A stretch of 63,498 nucleotides of DNA from Terriglobia bacterium (GTDB lineage Bacteria; Acidobacteriota; Terriglobia; Terriglobales; Acidobacteriaceae). Positions 40,690 through 50,292 of the stretch are shown here, piece by piece. The notes beneath the pieces are model-generated. The model was not told the origin of the DNA. It saw nothing but the letters and a program-made list of their open reading frames with translations, and made no database searches. The stretch is from the NCBI GenBank assembly GCA_020073385.1, contig JAIQFH010000046.1, positions 1 through 63,498 of the forward strand, in the 5' to 3' direction. Position numbers and translations under genes: made by a program. The stretch's first letter is position 1, and every line of letters starts with the position of its first letter.

Positions 40690-41901
40690 CTACTTCTTTT
40701 CCGTCAACGCCTCCACGCCCGGCAGTTTCTGACCTTCCAGGAACTCCAACGAGGCGCCACCGCCGGTGGAGATGTGCGTGATCTTGTCCGCGACGTTCGC
40801 CGCCTTCACGGCTGCGACCGAATCGCCGCCGCCGACGATCGAGATCGCGCCCCCGTTGTCTGCGACCGCGTGCGCGATCTTGAACGTGCCCTTGGAGAAT
40901 CCGGGCACTTCGAATACACCCATGGGACCGTTCCATACGATCGTCCGCGCGTCGGAAATTTCTTCCGAGAACAGTTCAATCGTCTTCGGCCCGATGTCGA
41001 GCGCCATCTTGTCGGCAGGAATTGGCTGGCCTTCGCCGATCTGCTGCACAACGGCATTCGCCTCCGGTTTCATCGCGACCACGTGATCGACAGGCAGCAA
41101 CAGCTTCACTTTGCGCTTCTTCGCCTCTTCCAGCAGGCTCTTGGCGAGGTCTACTTTGTCTGCTTCGAGCAGTGACTTGCCGATTTCCTGGCCCTGCGCC
41201 TTGAGGAATGTGTACGCCATGCCGCCGCCGATGATCAGCACATTCACCTTGGTCAGAAGATTCTTGATGACTCCGATCTTGTCGCTGACTTTCGCACCGC
41301 CGAGAATCGCCACAAAGGGTGCTTCCGGATGCTCCAACGCCTTGCCGAGATATTTCAATTCCTTCTCCATAAGCAGGCCGGCGGCGCACTGCTTCATGAA
41401 CTTGGTGATGCCTTCGGTGGAAGCATGCGCGCGGTGCGCCGAGCCGAAAGCGTCATTCACGTAGTACTCGGCAAGATTCGCCAATTGCCGCGCGAACTTC
41501 GGATCGTTGGCTTCCTCCTCCGCGTGGAAACGGAGATTCTCCAGTAAAAGCGTCTGTCCCTTTTCCAGTTGCGTAGCGACTTCTTCCGCTTCGGGTCCAA
41601 CGCACTCGGGGCAGAAGCCGACGTTTTCACCCCGGGCCAGTTCCTTGTCGAGCAGCATACGCAGCCGCTCTGCCACGGTTTTCAGGCTCATCTTGGGATT
41701 CGGCTTGCCTTTCGGGCGGCCCAGGTGCGACGCAAGAATCAACCGCGCGCCATGCCGCAGCGCGAACTCGATGGTGGGAAGGGTCTCGCGGATGCGGGTA
41801 TCGTCCATGACGCGGCCGTCTTCGAGCGGTACGTTGAAGTCGACGCGCATGAACACACGATTGCCATTCAGCGGGAGATCACGAATCGAAAGCTTGGACA
41901 T
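40690..41901 (-). CDS. pgk: Phosphoglycerate kinase
   Basis: This is the 403-residue glycolytic ATP-forming enzyme. The N-terminal domain starts [20 protein letters not shown] with the substrate-binding DFNVPL motif and has HLGRPKG; the hinge and C-terminal domain contain [39 protein letters not shown] and GGGDSVAA, all diagnostic. It lies 89 bp after gapA on the same strand. Confidence 0.97.
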   Translation of the reverse strand: MSKLSIRDLPLNGNRVFMRVDFNVPLEDGRVMDDTRIRETLPTIEFALRHGARLILASHLGRPKGKPNPKMSLKTVAERLRMLLDKELARGENVGFCPECVGPEAEEVATQLEKGQTLLLENLRFHAEEEANDPKFARQLANLAEYYVNDAFGSAHRAHASTEGITKFMKQCAAGLLMEKELKYLGKALEHPEAPFVAILGGAKVSDKIGVIKNLLTKVNVLIIGGGMAYTFLKAQGQEIGKSLLEADKVDLAKSLLEEAKKRKVKLLLPVDHVVAMKPEANAVVQQIGEGQPIPADKMALDIGPKTIELFSEEISDARTIVWNGPMGVFEVPGFSKGTFKIAHAVADNGGAISIVGGGDSVAAVKAANVADKITHISTGGGASLEFLEGQKLPGVEALTEKK

Positions 41902-41990
41902 GGCTGGTCCTCTAACTTGATATCACGATCGGGTGGCCCACCCTTTCGCGCGCTTTGCGAAAGAGTGGGATGCCGGAATGCAGTAGTTCG

Positions 41991-43016
<1,026 letters not shown>

Positions 43017-43050
43017 TTATGAGGGCGCGAACAGAATTTGTTTCCGATGG

Positions 43051-43064
43051 ATTGGTAAACCAAT
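43051..43064. promoter_or_regulatory. Palindrome upstream of gapA, possible operator
   Basis: ATTGGT-AA-ACCAAT is a perfect 14-bp inverted repeat 50 bp upstream of gapA, in a 290-bp gap. Symmetry and position suit a repressor or activator site for the glycolytic cluster. I cannot assign a regulator and see nothing else in 43065-43291. Confidence 0.35.
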
Positions 43065-43291
43065 GATGGTAACAGGGAAGTGGAATCGACGTAAACGTTC
43101 ACGCCATTACTTTTGTAGTGGCGGGATTCCCGACCACGGAAGCAAGTGTGCGCAGGATCTCAGAAGAGTCGGACAAACTTGGGCTGCCGGGTCCTTGTGC
43201 GCTAACGCCTTGGTTCGTCAACCCTCTGGGAACCACATTTGGGGATATCAGAAAGCGGTCTGACGTTTGGCTTTAGCTTGGTTCCGGAATG

Positions 43292-44095
43292 TTAATCTCC
43301 TGCGGATGCCGTTAAGGCTGAGTCTGGGGAGGGGCCGGCGGCTTCTGCCGATTTGTGCCAAAACGCGCCAATGCCGTCGATATTTTGGATCGGATCCTCG
43401 ATGCCTCGGCTCTTCCGGAACTCCATCACTGCCTGCTTACACGCAGCCACCGCTCCAAAATCATCGATAATAACGAATCCCCCGCGAGAGACTTTATCGT
43501 ACAAATTCGTCAGGCCATCCATTGTCGATTCATACATGTCGCCGTCGAGCCGCAGGACCGCCAATCTCTTGATGTCAGCCTGTGGCAGCGTCTCTGAAAA
43601 CCATCCTTTAAGGAATACGACCTGGTCATCGAGCAAATCATACTTGGAGAAATTGGACTTTACCTCCTCCAACGAGATCGCCAACTCTGAGAAGGAGTGA
43701 TGCTTGTCCTGGGCGTCAGCTGGATATTTCGGATCAGGCATAGGCAGGCCGCAGAAAGAATCCGCAACCCACACGCGACGATCCGTCACACCATAAGCCT
43801 TCATGACCGCCCGTGCCATAATGCAGGCTCCGCCTCTCCATACTCCCGTCTCAATAAAATCTCCGGGGATGTTGTTCACAATTACGTGTTCCATGATTTG
43901 CCGAAGGTTCAACATCCGCCGGTTCCCAATCATGCTGTGCGCCTTCGATGGCCAGTCCCTACCCAGCTCCCTTAGCTGGCCGTCGAAAACCTTGGGCGAC
44001 CAAAAGCCCTGGTTCGGATCCTCGTAGATGGTGTTGATGATGCACTTTTGCACCAAATCCAGATATAACTTGCGCACTGCGGCGAGACTGTCCAT
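43292..44095 (-). CDS. TylF/MycF-family O-methyltransferase
   Basis: The 267-residue SAM-dependent enzyme has DFIETGVWRGGACIMARAVM (SAM motif), VWVADSFCGLPMPD, VAVLRLDGDMYESTMDGLTNLY with the metal-binding Asp residues and GGFVIIDDFGAVAACKQAV, all typical of macrocin O-methyltransferase family members that methylate sugar hydroxyls. No polyketide or sugar-modifying gene is adjacent, so the substrate is open (perhaps a surface glycan). It is preceded on the minus strand by a 279-bp gap in which I see no signal. Confidence 0.85.
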   Translation of the reverse strand: MDSLAAVRKLYLDLVQKCIINTIYEDPNQGFWSPKVFDGQLRELGRDWPSKAHSMIGNRRMLNLRQIMEHVIVNNIPGDFIETGVWRGGACIMARAVMKAYGVTDRRVWVADSFCGLPMPDPKYPADAQDKHHSFSELAISLEEVKSNFSKYDLLDDQVVFLKGWFSETLPQADIKRLAVLRLDGDMYESTMDGLTNLYDKVSRGGFVIIDDFGAVAACKQAVMEFRKSRGIEDPIQNIDGIGAFWHKSAEAAGPSPDSALTASAGD

Positions 44096-44374
44096 GTTTT
44101 GTCCCTAGGTGGATAGTGTTGGAGCCCTCCGGCGACACTTGCAATTCCGATTCCTCATCCGGTTCTAATTCTGCACGAACTCCTGGCAACACTGCCGGTT
44201 GAGATTTGGACCTTTCGTCAAGGAAAAGCAAGGGAAGCCACTATGTCGTACCCCTTCCATTAGGTGGCTAGACGCGCAAAACCCCCATCGTGGTAGGCGA
44301 ACAGACGGCGCAAGCTTGTGCTATCGCCTGGTTTCAACAGTCATGCCCTTCCCAGCGTAGAATGATGCCCGATC

Positions 44375-45043
44375 ATGCGCTATCAACTGCGGTGGCTGCT
44401 TCCAGTCGCGGAAATTTTGGTATGTCTTGTAGCGCTGTGGCCAGCAAGAGGTCATTTTCTGGTTGGCCTGATGCTAGCGAAGTTGTTGCGCGCCCCAGCA
44501 CAGCAGGGAACCGGTCAAGTCTCAGAGCCGCAGCGTGTAATTGATCTGCCAGAATTGACCCCAGAGAAACAGCGAGAAGTGGATGCTATATATGAAAAGG
44601 CGCTGCGGCGTATGAGGGTGCCGGTCGTGCTGAACTTCCCCGTTGCAGTTGCACAGGTGCCGTTCAGCCTCGTCACGAGACGGGAATGGGTTCCTCAAGG
44701 AATGCTTAAAGAGAGTTGGCGTGCCCTGATCTGGCCGTTGGTAGGGATAGTGTTTTGGTGGCTAACGGGAAGAGGAATTGAGGCTCTATCAGCCTCATTT
44801 CAGCGCACTATTCATCCGAGGCTCCACTGGATGGAAGTCACGTGGGCAGTTGTACTCGTCGTTGTCGGTATTGTGACGTTCATAGGTATTGTGACGAGCA
44901 CTCCAGATGATCGGCGAGACAAAGACTTCATGGCGCTCATGTATGGTGGATTGCTCTGGGGAGTTCTTGCGGGATTGACCGTTACCGCCCGTTTCCGCCA
45001 GTGGCGAATCCGCAAGAGCAATTTAGCCGGGTCCGGTGGTTGA
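44375..45043 (+). CDS. Hypothetical four-helix membrane protein
   Basis: The 222-residue protein has hydrophobic segments at about residues 8-22, 118-130, 153-172 and 187-203. A hydrophilic part between the first and second (about 45-110) contains ELTPEKQREVDAIYEKALRR. No known family motif is visible. ATG 44375 follows no strong ribosome binding site. It stands alone between the TylF-like and VOC genes. Confidence 0.6.
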   Translation: MRYQLRWLLPVAEILVCLVALWPARGHFLVGLMLAKLLRAPAQQGTGQVSEPQRVIDLPELTPEKQREVDAIYEKALRRMRVPVVLNFPVAVAQVPFSLVTRREWVPQGMLKESWRALIWPLVGIVFWWLTGRGIEALSASFQRTIHPRLHWMEVTWAVVLVVVGIVTFIGIVTSTPDDRRDKDFMALMYGGLLWGVLAGLTVTARFRQWRIRKSNLAGSGG

Positions 45044-45195
45044 CGCAAAATCTCGATTACGCTTAAACCCCCCGAATGAGAGCTATCCTTGTGATTTCAA
45101 CAGCGACGGCCACTCTCCGGCTGCGTCCAAATAGCAGCCGGTGCATCTGAATAACCATCCGGCCTGAGTCATGTCGGAGGCAGCGGAGGGTAACG

Positions 45196-45618
45196 ATGGC
45201 AGACGCTTCCAGCCGACCACAAGTCAACGGAATCCTTGAAACCTCGCTCTACGTCGAGCGCCCGACCCAATCGGTCGAGTTCTATCGCCGCGTTTTCGGC
45301 TTTGAGCCGATTGACACCGATCAGAGAGAGGGCATCACCGATGAGACGCGACTGTGTGCGATGCGTGCCGGTGACCGCAGCGTACTCCTACTGTTCAAGA
45401 AAGGCGCTACGGCAGACACCAACGCAACTGGCGCGATCCACGTCGCCTTCGGCATTTCCCGGTCGGAACTACCAGCATGGGAGGCATGGCTGACGCAGCA
45501 GGGGATTACGATTGAGCTAAGGAAGACTTGGAAATATGGCGGAGAGGCGCTTTACTTCCGCGACCCTGACGGCCATTTGTTGGAAGTGGTCACACCGGGT
45601 GTATGGAGCATCTTTTGA
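45196..45618 (+). CDS. VOC/glyoxalase-superfamily protein
   Basis: The 140-residue protein has the two beta-alpha-beta-beta-beta halves of the vicinal-oxygen-chelate fold: ILETSLYVERPTQSVEFYRR (first metal-side strand) and IHVAFGISRSEL, then YFRDPDGHLLEVVTPGVW with the glutamate. Metal ligands could be Glu18 or nearby, His in IHVAF and Glu in HLLEV. This resembles dioxygenases and fosfomycin-type or glyoxalase proteins; the reaction cannot be called. GGAGGGTAACG precedes ATG 45196. Confidence 0.8.
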   Translation: MADASSRPQVNGILETSLYVERPTQSVEFYRRVFGFEPIDTDQREGITDETRLCAMRAGDRSVLLLFKKGATADTNATGAIHVAFGISRSELPAWEAWLTQQGITIELRKTWKYGGEALYFRDPDGHLLEVVTPGVWSIF

Positions 45619-45951
45619 AGTGCTCCCTCGGATAATTGATGAAACAGTGCGCTTCGACAATTGACCATCGGCCCCGTAAGAATGCTGCTGGACGCGCTTT
45701 GAAAAGCGCTGCCCGCGTGATGTCCGTGGGGCACACTTGTGTCTGCCTGAACACGGCGAGATTCCCAGAAGCTCTCTGATATCAAGGTCGAAGCTCAGGC
45801 TGCTTTCAAAAACGGAGGCGGAATTTCGCGTCCGCGGGCCTCATCGGCGGAAGGTGAGGCAATTTGAAGGAATCGCCGGTAAGCTTGGTCTCCTAGTGCG
45901 GTCATACCTATCCAACCTCAGCGGTTGAGCCCGTGCTTGCCGATTCCAGTT
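45619..45951. other. Gap without gene
   Basis: In these 333 bp I find no convincing coding frame or regulatory motif. A short hairpin GCGCTTTGAAAAGCGC occurs near 45697. The convergent neighbours (VOC gene and TIR protein gene) end at its borders. Confidence 0.4.
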
Positions 45952-46971
45952 CTATCGTTTCGGGCGCACCGAAAGTACGACGTCAAAATGGTCACCGCTA
46001 TTCGTGACATTGAGACCCACGAGCGAGGTTACCTTCTTGCTCGAGAAATATGCAACGTACATATTCATGCGGCTTCCTTGCCACTCGGGCAAAGAAGCCC
46101 GCGTCAAATCGATCAGATCCTCGAATTTGTTCGCAGCCTTAACCTCCGAGTCGGTGCGATAGAGGACGCACTCAATCACTGGTTCCCGGGGGTAGCCTGA
46201 ACCGCGGCAACTTGCCGCACCCGGGAGGCTTACGGACGGGGTCCAATCCACCCACTCTTTTGCGCCCAGCGTTTGGAATCCGGACGGAGCTTCGGAAATG
46301 TACCGGAGCAGTGTCTTGCGAAACGAGTCCGGGAACGAGCTTTCTGGCGCCGGCTGGGAATTTCCCGCCGCAGGGCTCGTGGTCGATTGAGCAGGCGGGT
46401 CGGTCGTGACCGGTTCCGGCTTATGCGTTTCGACGGCGGGCTTGAGATCCACCGGAACAGGCCGATGGACGAACGTGGCCCAGGTGAGGAGGCCGGCGAT
46501 GGCGGCGGCTCCCGCCCCGGCCAAAAGGTACAAACGGCGGGACCGGACATGGGCCACAGGCACGGGGATGGTCTTAGGGTTCTCTTTCGCGTCTCCGATC
46601 GCCAACAAGAGGTCCTTTAACCGTTCGTCGTAGGCGGTCCGGAAATCGACATACTCGAGCCGATTCAACCGGTACGGTATCTCGCAATCCCGATACAGGA
46701 CCGGAATAATCGATTTTTTCTTCGAGAGAGCATACCCAATCTCGTCGAGCACGTTCTGGGAAGAGACCGATTGGGGCGAGAGCACGACCAGCATCCGTCC
46801 GCACTCGGAAAGTCCGCGCTCGATCGCCTGGTCCCACTCCTCACCGGGATGAATATCGAGTTGGTCCAGCCAAATCGATGCCCCGGCGGCGCGCAAGTCT
46901 TGGCACAGCCGCAAGACAAAGTCCGTATCCGCGCGCGAGTAGCTGACAAACGCTTTCGCTGGGTCTGCCAT
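45952..46971 (-). CDS. TIR domain-transmembrane protein
   Basis: In this 339-residue protein residues about 5-135 form a TIR domain: KAFVSYSRADTDFVLRLCQD, WLDQLDIHPGEEWDQAI, MLVVLSPQSVSSQNVLDEIG (with the glutamate used for catalysis in NAD-cleaving TIRs) and YVDFR. A helix at about 158-178 (LYLLAGAGAAAIAGLLTWA) crosses the membrane. The C-terminal 150 residues are periplasmic or external and include CRGSGYPREPVIEC, two cysteines 13 residues apart. The frame opens at 47106, but ATG 46971 starts exactly at the domain. It could be a membrane-bound signalling or NADase defence protein. Confidence 0.8.
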   Translation of the reverse strand: MADPAKAFVSYSRADTDFVLRLCQDLRAAGASIWLDQLDIHPGEEWDQAIERGLSECGRMLVVLSPQSVSSQNVLDEIGYALSKKKSIIPVLYRDCEIPYRLNRLEYVDFRTAYDERLKDLLLAIGDAKENPKTIPVPVAHVRSRRLYLLAGAGAAAIAGLLTWATFVHRPVPVDLKPAVETHKPEPVTTDPPAQSTTSPAAGNSQPAPESSFPDSFRKTLLRYISEAPSGFQTLGAKEWVDWTPSVSLPGAASCRGSGYPREPVIECVLYRTDSEVKAANKFEDLIDLTRASLPEWQGSRMNMYVAYFSSKKVTSLVGLNVTNSGDHFDVVLSVRPKR

Positions 46972-47417
46972 GGTGCCTTTTGCCAGTACAGTCTTTGGCA
47001 AACGCGCTAGAACAGTGCTGTTTCGCCACCCACCCCTTTGGGGCCGGCTCAAGCCACCCACGGCCGGACCCTGCTTGCCTTTTCTCACCAGGTGCTTCGC
47101 GCTCAAATCATCTGGCTACGGAGAAGACGGCGTTGACAGGTTTCTAACCTGGAATCTCCTTTTTGGCTTGAAAGACGGCACCGACTATACACCTTTCTTG
47201 CCCGCTCACGTAGTGTTAATGGGTAAGACTTCGGCCCTAGGGACGCTAGAGTCCACCTAGGTAAGCCATCATGGGCCGGGATGCTCGCTTGCCTCGTTCT
47301 TCGTTGCCTGAATGTTCCCACCCCTTCATCCCAAAAAACGAGCCCTCCAGCGTGACTGTGCAAAATTCTCATTACGCTCATCGTCTTGGCTCCGAGCGTT
47401 GCCTTCGCAAATCTTTC

Positions 47418-47433
47418 TGTGATTCCAATCACA
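47418..47433. promoter_or_regulatory. CRP/FNR-like palindrome, TGTGA-N6-TCACA
   Basis: TGTGATTCCAATCACA is a perfect palindrome and full CRP-type consensus. It lies in the 579-bp gap between the divergent TIR gene and the zinc-ribbon protein, 118 nt before ATG 47551. A weak -10 only is visible at the expected distance. It belongs to the same family as the sites at 15520, 37924, 37980, 49252 and 63161. Otherwise I see nothing in 46972-47550. Confidence 0.6.
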
Positions 47434-47550
47434 AACTCCCGCGACGCTTGTCACTGTCCGCAAACCATTGCCGCCCTCTAATAGATAAGCAAAGACCACG
47501 GTGCCGAGCGGCACCATTCTTTGCCGATTCCCCGAACATCGAGGGTGACC

Positions 47551-47802
47551 ATGGTCAATGATGACGTCGTAAAGTGCCCGCTGTGCGGCGGGTTCACCCA
47601 TATTGAGAGGCCGGATTTACTGGCCGCGCTGAAAGAGCCTCGCATTCGCGAGCAGATCGAGAATTACATCACCGAACTGCTGAAATCTCCGGTCGACGAG
47701 TTGAGCAGCGTGGGCGCCACCAAGGCCGGACGCGATTTCCAGAAAGATGTTCATAGCTGGAATCCGTGCGTGCCCATGTGGCGGCGGAGCCCGAAGGAGT
47801 AG
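47551..47802 (+). CDS. Small zinc-ribbon-type protein
   Basis: The 83-residue protein starts MVNDDVVKCPLCGGFTHIE at ATG 47551 (the frame opens at 47521 but GAGGGTGACC lies directly before this ATG). CPLCGG and NPCVPMW give three cysteines. The C-terminal end DVHSWNPCVPMWRR looks conserved and may help bind metal. It precedes the cyclic-DPG-synthetase-like gene by 84 bp and shares its promoter region with the CRP/FNR-like palindrome. Function unknown. Confidence 0.7.
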   Translation: MVNDDVVKCPLCGGFTHIERPDLLAALKEPRIREQIENYITELLKSPVDELSSVGATKAGRDFQKDVHSWNPCVPMWRRSPKE

Positions 47803-47886
47803 GTTCCAGGGTCTCGAAGGTTTCAAGGTCAAGCGCCCTGCAACTTTGAAACCCGACCGTTTAAAGCTCTGCCAGAAAGGTTACTT

Positions 47887-49224
47887 ATGACGTCCAAGAA
47901 GATACTCATTCTCGGTGCCGCGGGTAGAGACTTTCACAACTTCAACGTCGTATTCCGCGGGAAGGCCGAGTACAACGTTGTGGGATTCACCGCCACCCAG
48001 ATTCCCGGCATCGCGAACCGCCGCTATCCCTCTGAATTGGCAGGCTCGCTCTATCCTGCGGGCATTCCCATCTTCGAAGAGAATGACCTCGAGCACCTGA
48101 TTCAGGAGCATGAGATCGACGCGGTGGTTTTATCCTACAGCGACATCTCCCACCAGAACGTGATGCATCTGGCCTCGCGCGTAGTGGCTACCGGAGCGGA
48201 CTTCTGGCTGCTGAGTTCTCAGCGTACCCAAATCAAAGCCAGCGTACCGGTGATCTCGGTCTGCGCGGTGCGCACCGGATGCGGTAAGAGTCCCGTGGGC
48301 CGTTTCGTGGCTTCTGAGTTGCGCCTTCAGGGCTGCAAACCGGTTGTCGTTCGACATCCCATGCCCTACGGCGACCTGACTACCCAGACCGTGCAGCGCT
48401 TCGGCACGATCGAGGATATGGACAAGCACCAGTGCACCATCGAAGAGCGGGAGGAATACGAACCTCATCTGCGAGAAGGCACAGTCGTGTTTGCGGGCGT
48501 CGATTACGGCCGCATCCTGTGGCAAGCCGAGAAAGAAGCGGATGTCATCCTTTGGGATGGCGGGAACAACGACACGCCATTTTACGCTTCCGACCTTGAG
48601 ATCGTCGTGGTCGACCCGCTCCGTCCCGGCCACGAGTTGTCCTACTATCCCGGAGAAGTAAACCTTCGCCGCGCCGATGTCGTAGTCGTCAATAAAGTCG
48701 ATACCGCCGCGCCACACGACGTCGAAACTGTGCGCCGGAACATTCGTGCCGCCAATCCAAGAGCCAGGATTGTCGAGACCGCTTGCCGCGTCGCCGTTTC
48801 GGAGCCGGAGTTGATCAAGGGCCGCCGCGTCCTGGTGGTCGAAGACGGTCCAACCCTCACACACGGCGAGATGCCTTATGGAGCCGGCGTCGTGGCGGCC
48901 CGGCAGTGCGGAGCGGCTGAACTGGTCGATCCGCGGCCGTTTGCCGTGGGCTCGATCCGCTGGACGTACGAGCACTTCCCGCACCTGACCAGCCTGCTGC
49001 CAGCGATGGGCTACAGCGACATGCAGCGTCACGAACTGGAAGAAACCATCAATCGCGTGCCTTGCGACCTGGTACTGGTGGCGACTCCCATTGATCTCGG
49101 ACACCTGATCAAGCTGAACAAGCCCAGCCTGCGCGTGACCTACGAAGTCGAGGATCTGACGCATCCCGGGCTGGCCGAGATTCTTCGCGAATTCGCCCGG
49201 AGCCGGGCAGGAGTGGGGGCCTAG
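47887..49224 (+). CDS. Cyclic 2,3-diphosphoglycerate synthetase-like GTPase/ligase
   Basis: The 445-residue cytosolic protein has an N-terminal Rossmann-like domain (ILILGAAGRDFHNFNVVFRG) and a P-loop-type nucleotide site in CAVRTGCGKSPVGRF (about residues 126-140). Later motifs are ILWDGGNNDTPFYASDLEIV, VVVVNKVDTAAPHDV (NKxD-like base recognition) and YDLGYSDMQRHELEETI-like GYSDMQRHELEETI. The family is named for the archaeal enzyme that makes the cyclic DPG thermolyte, but many bacteria carry a homologue of unknown role. It is followed by a Usp and malic enzyme on the same strand. Confidence 0.78.
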   Translation: MTSKKILILGAAGRDFHNFNVVFRGKAEYNVVGFTATQIPGIANRRYPSELAGSLYPAGIPIFEENDLEHLIQEHEIDAVVLSYSDISHQNVMHLASRVVATGADFWLLSSQRTQIKASVPVISVCAVRTGCGKSPVGRFVASELRLQGCKPVVVRHPMPYGDLTTQTVQRFGTIEDMDKHQCTIEEREEYEPHLREGTVVFAGVDYGRILWQAEKEADVILWDGGNNDTPFYASDLEIVVVDPLRPGHELSYYPGEVNLRRADVVVVNKVDTAAPHDVETVRRNIRAANPRARIVETACRVAVSEPELIKGRRVLVVEDGPTLTHGEMPYGAGVVAARQCGAAELVDPRPFAVGSIRWTYEHFPHLTSLLPAMGYSDMQRHELEETINRVPCDLVLVATPIDLGHLIKLNKPSLRVTYEVEDLTHPGLAEILREFARSRAGVGA

Positions 49225-49251
49225 GCAACGAACCTACACGCACCATTTCCG

Positions 49252-49293
49252 GTGACCGCAATCACTGCCCAAAACGCGGTACACGCATATACC
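49252..49293 (+). promoter_or_regulatory. CRP/FNR-like site plus -10 upstream of usp
   Basis: GTGACCGCAATCAC (49252-49265) fits the recurring palindrome. TATACC (49288-49293) is a good -10 hexamer 22 nt downstream, so the site would be centred at about -41.5 from a start near 49300. The site end is 82 nt before ATG 49348. Confidence 0.6.
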
Positions 49294-49347
49294 CACAGGT
49301 ATGGATTCTTTCTAGCGGCGGCTCTCCCTGCCGCAAGGAGGTGTACC

Positions 49348-50223
49348 ATGCCTACCCTGTCACCGGTTTCTCGCCTTTCTCTGAAAAACATTCTGGTTCC
49401 AACCGATTTCTCTCCCGCCTCACGAGCCGCACTGCCATTCGCTGAGTGTCTGGCACGAACCTATGGGTCCACCATTCTGGTTGCCCATGCCATTGCGCCA
49501 GAGCCGCATCTTCCGGTCGTCATGGATCGTATTCCGGAAGAGGAGGAAGCTGTCTGGAAGGACGCGTGCCAGAGGCTGAATACATTCACCCGCGACCCGG
49601 GCCTCACCGCCATGCCGTGGAAGATTCTGCTCGATCGGGGCGACGTCGCCAACGTGATCCCGGAAATGATCTCCCAGCACGCAGTAGATCTGGTAGTGCT
49701 CGGGACGCACGGCCACCGCGGAGTCAGCAAGATCATTCTCGGTTCTGAAGCAGAGAAGATTTATCGCATCGCGACCTGTCCGGTCCTGGTGGTGGGGCCG
49801 AAGGTGCGACTCCCCGAGTGGAAGTTGCGCCAGATCCTCTGCCCCGTGGATCTCGTCGAAGATCCGGGCCTGGTGCTGCATTACGCGCTCTCGTTGGCCG
49901 AGGAGCACCAATCGGAACTGATTGTCCTCAAAGCCATTCCGATGGTTCCGTGGCAATACCGCGAGGAGACGGAAGAGCGCGCTCGCCGCGAGTTGGAGAG
50001 TCTGATTCCGGAGCAAGCCAAGGACTGGTGTAGTCCGGAATACGTCATCCGTTGGGACAACCCGGCGGAGTCGATTTTGCACGAGGCGCGGACACGCGAT
50101 GTAGACCTGATCGTTATGAGCGTGCACAAGTCGCGCGCCACGGCATGGGCGCATCTGCCCTGGCCGGTCGCGTCCGAGGTGGTCAGCCGGGCCCCGTGTC
50201 CGGTGCTGACTGTACGAATTTAG
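49348..50223 (+). CDS. Tandem universal stress protein
   Basis: The 291-residue protein has two Usp domains. Domain 1 starts KNILVPTDFSPASR and has VLGTHGHRGVSKIILGSEAE; domain 2 starts RQILCPVDLVED and has a divergent signature, MSVHKSRATAWAHLPWPVASE, without the usual glycines, so its nucleotide binding may be lost. The frame opens at 49252, but GCAAGGAGGTG directly precedes ATG 49348. It is 70 bp upstream of the malic enzyme. Confidence 0.88.
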   Translation: MPTLSPVSRLSLKNILVPTDFSPASRAALPFAECLARTYGSTILVAHAIAPEPHLPVVMDRIPEEEEAVWKDACQRLNTFTRDPGLTAMPWKILLDRGDVANVIPEMISQHAVDLVVLGTHGHRGVSKIILGSEAEKIYRIATCPVLVVGPKVRLPEWKLRQILCPVDLVEDPGLVLHYALSLAEEHQSELIVLKAIPMVPWQYREETEERARRELESLIPEQAKDWCSPEYVIRWDNPAESILHEARTRDVDLIVMSVHKSRATAWAHLPWPVASEVVSRAPCPVLTVRI

Positions 50224-50292
50224 AAACAGGCGCCACGACGCTGCTGCCCGGATACAAACAGCGCGGACGCGATTCATAGTACGGAGGCAGTC

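Noticed and set aside
48130..49164. A 344-residue reverse frame opposite the cyclic-DPG-synthetase-like gene
   Set aside because: Composition is shadow-like (H, R, Q rich), with no motif; the forward gene is well supported.
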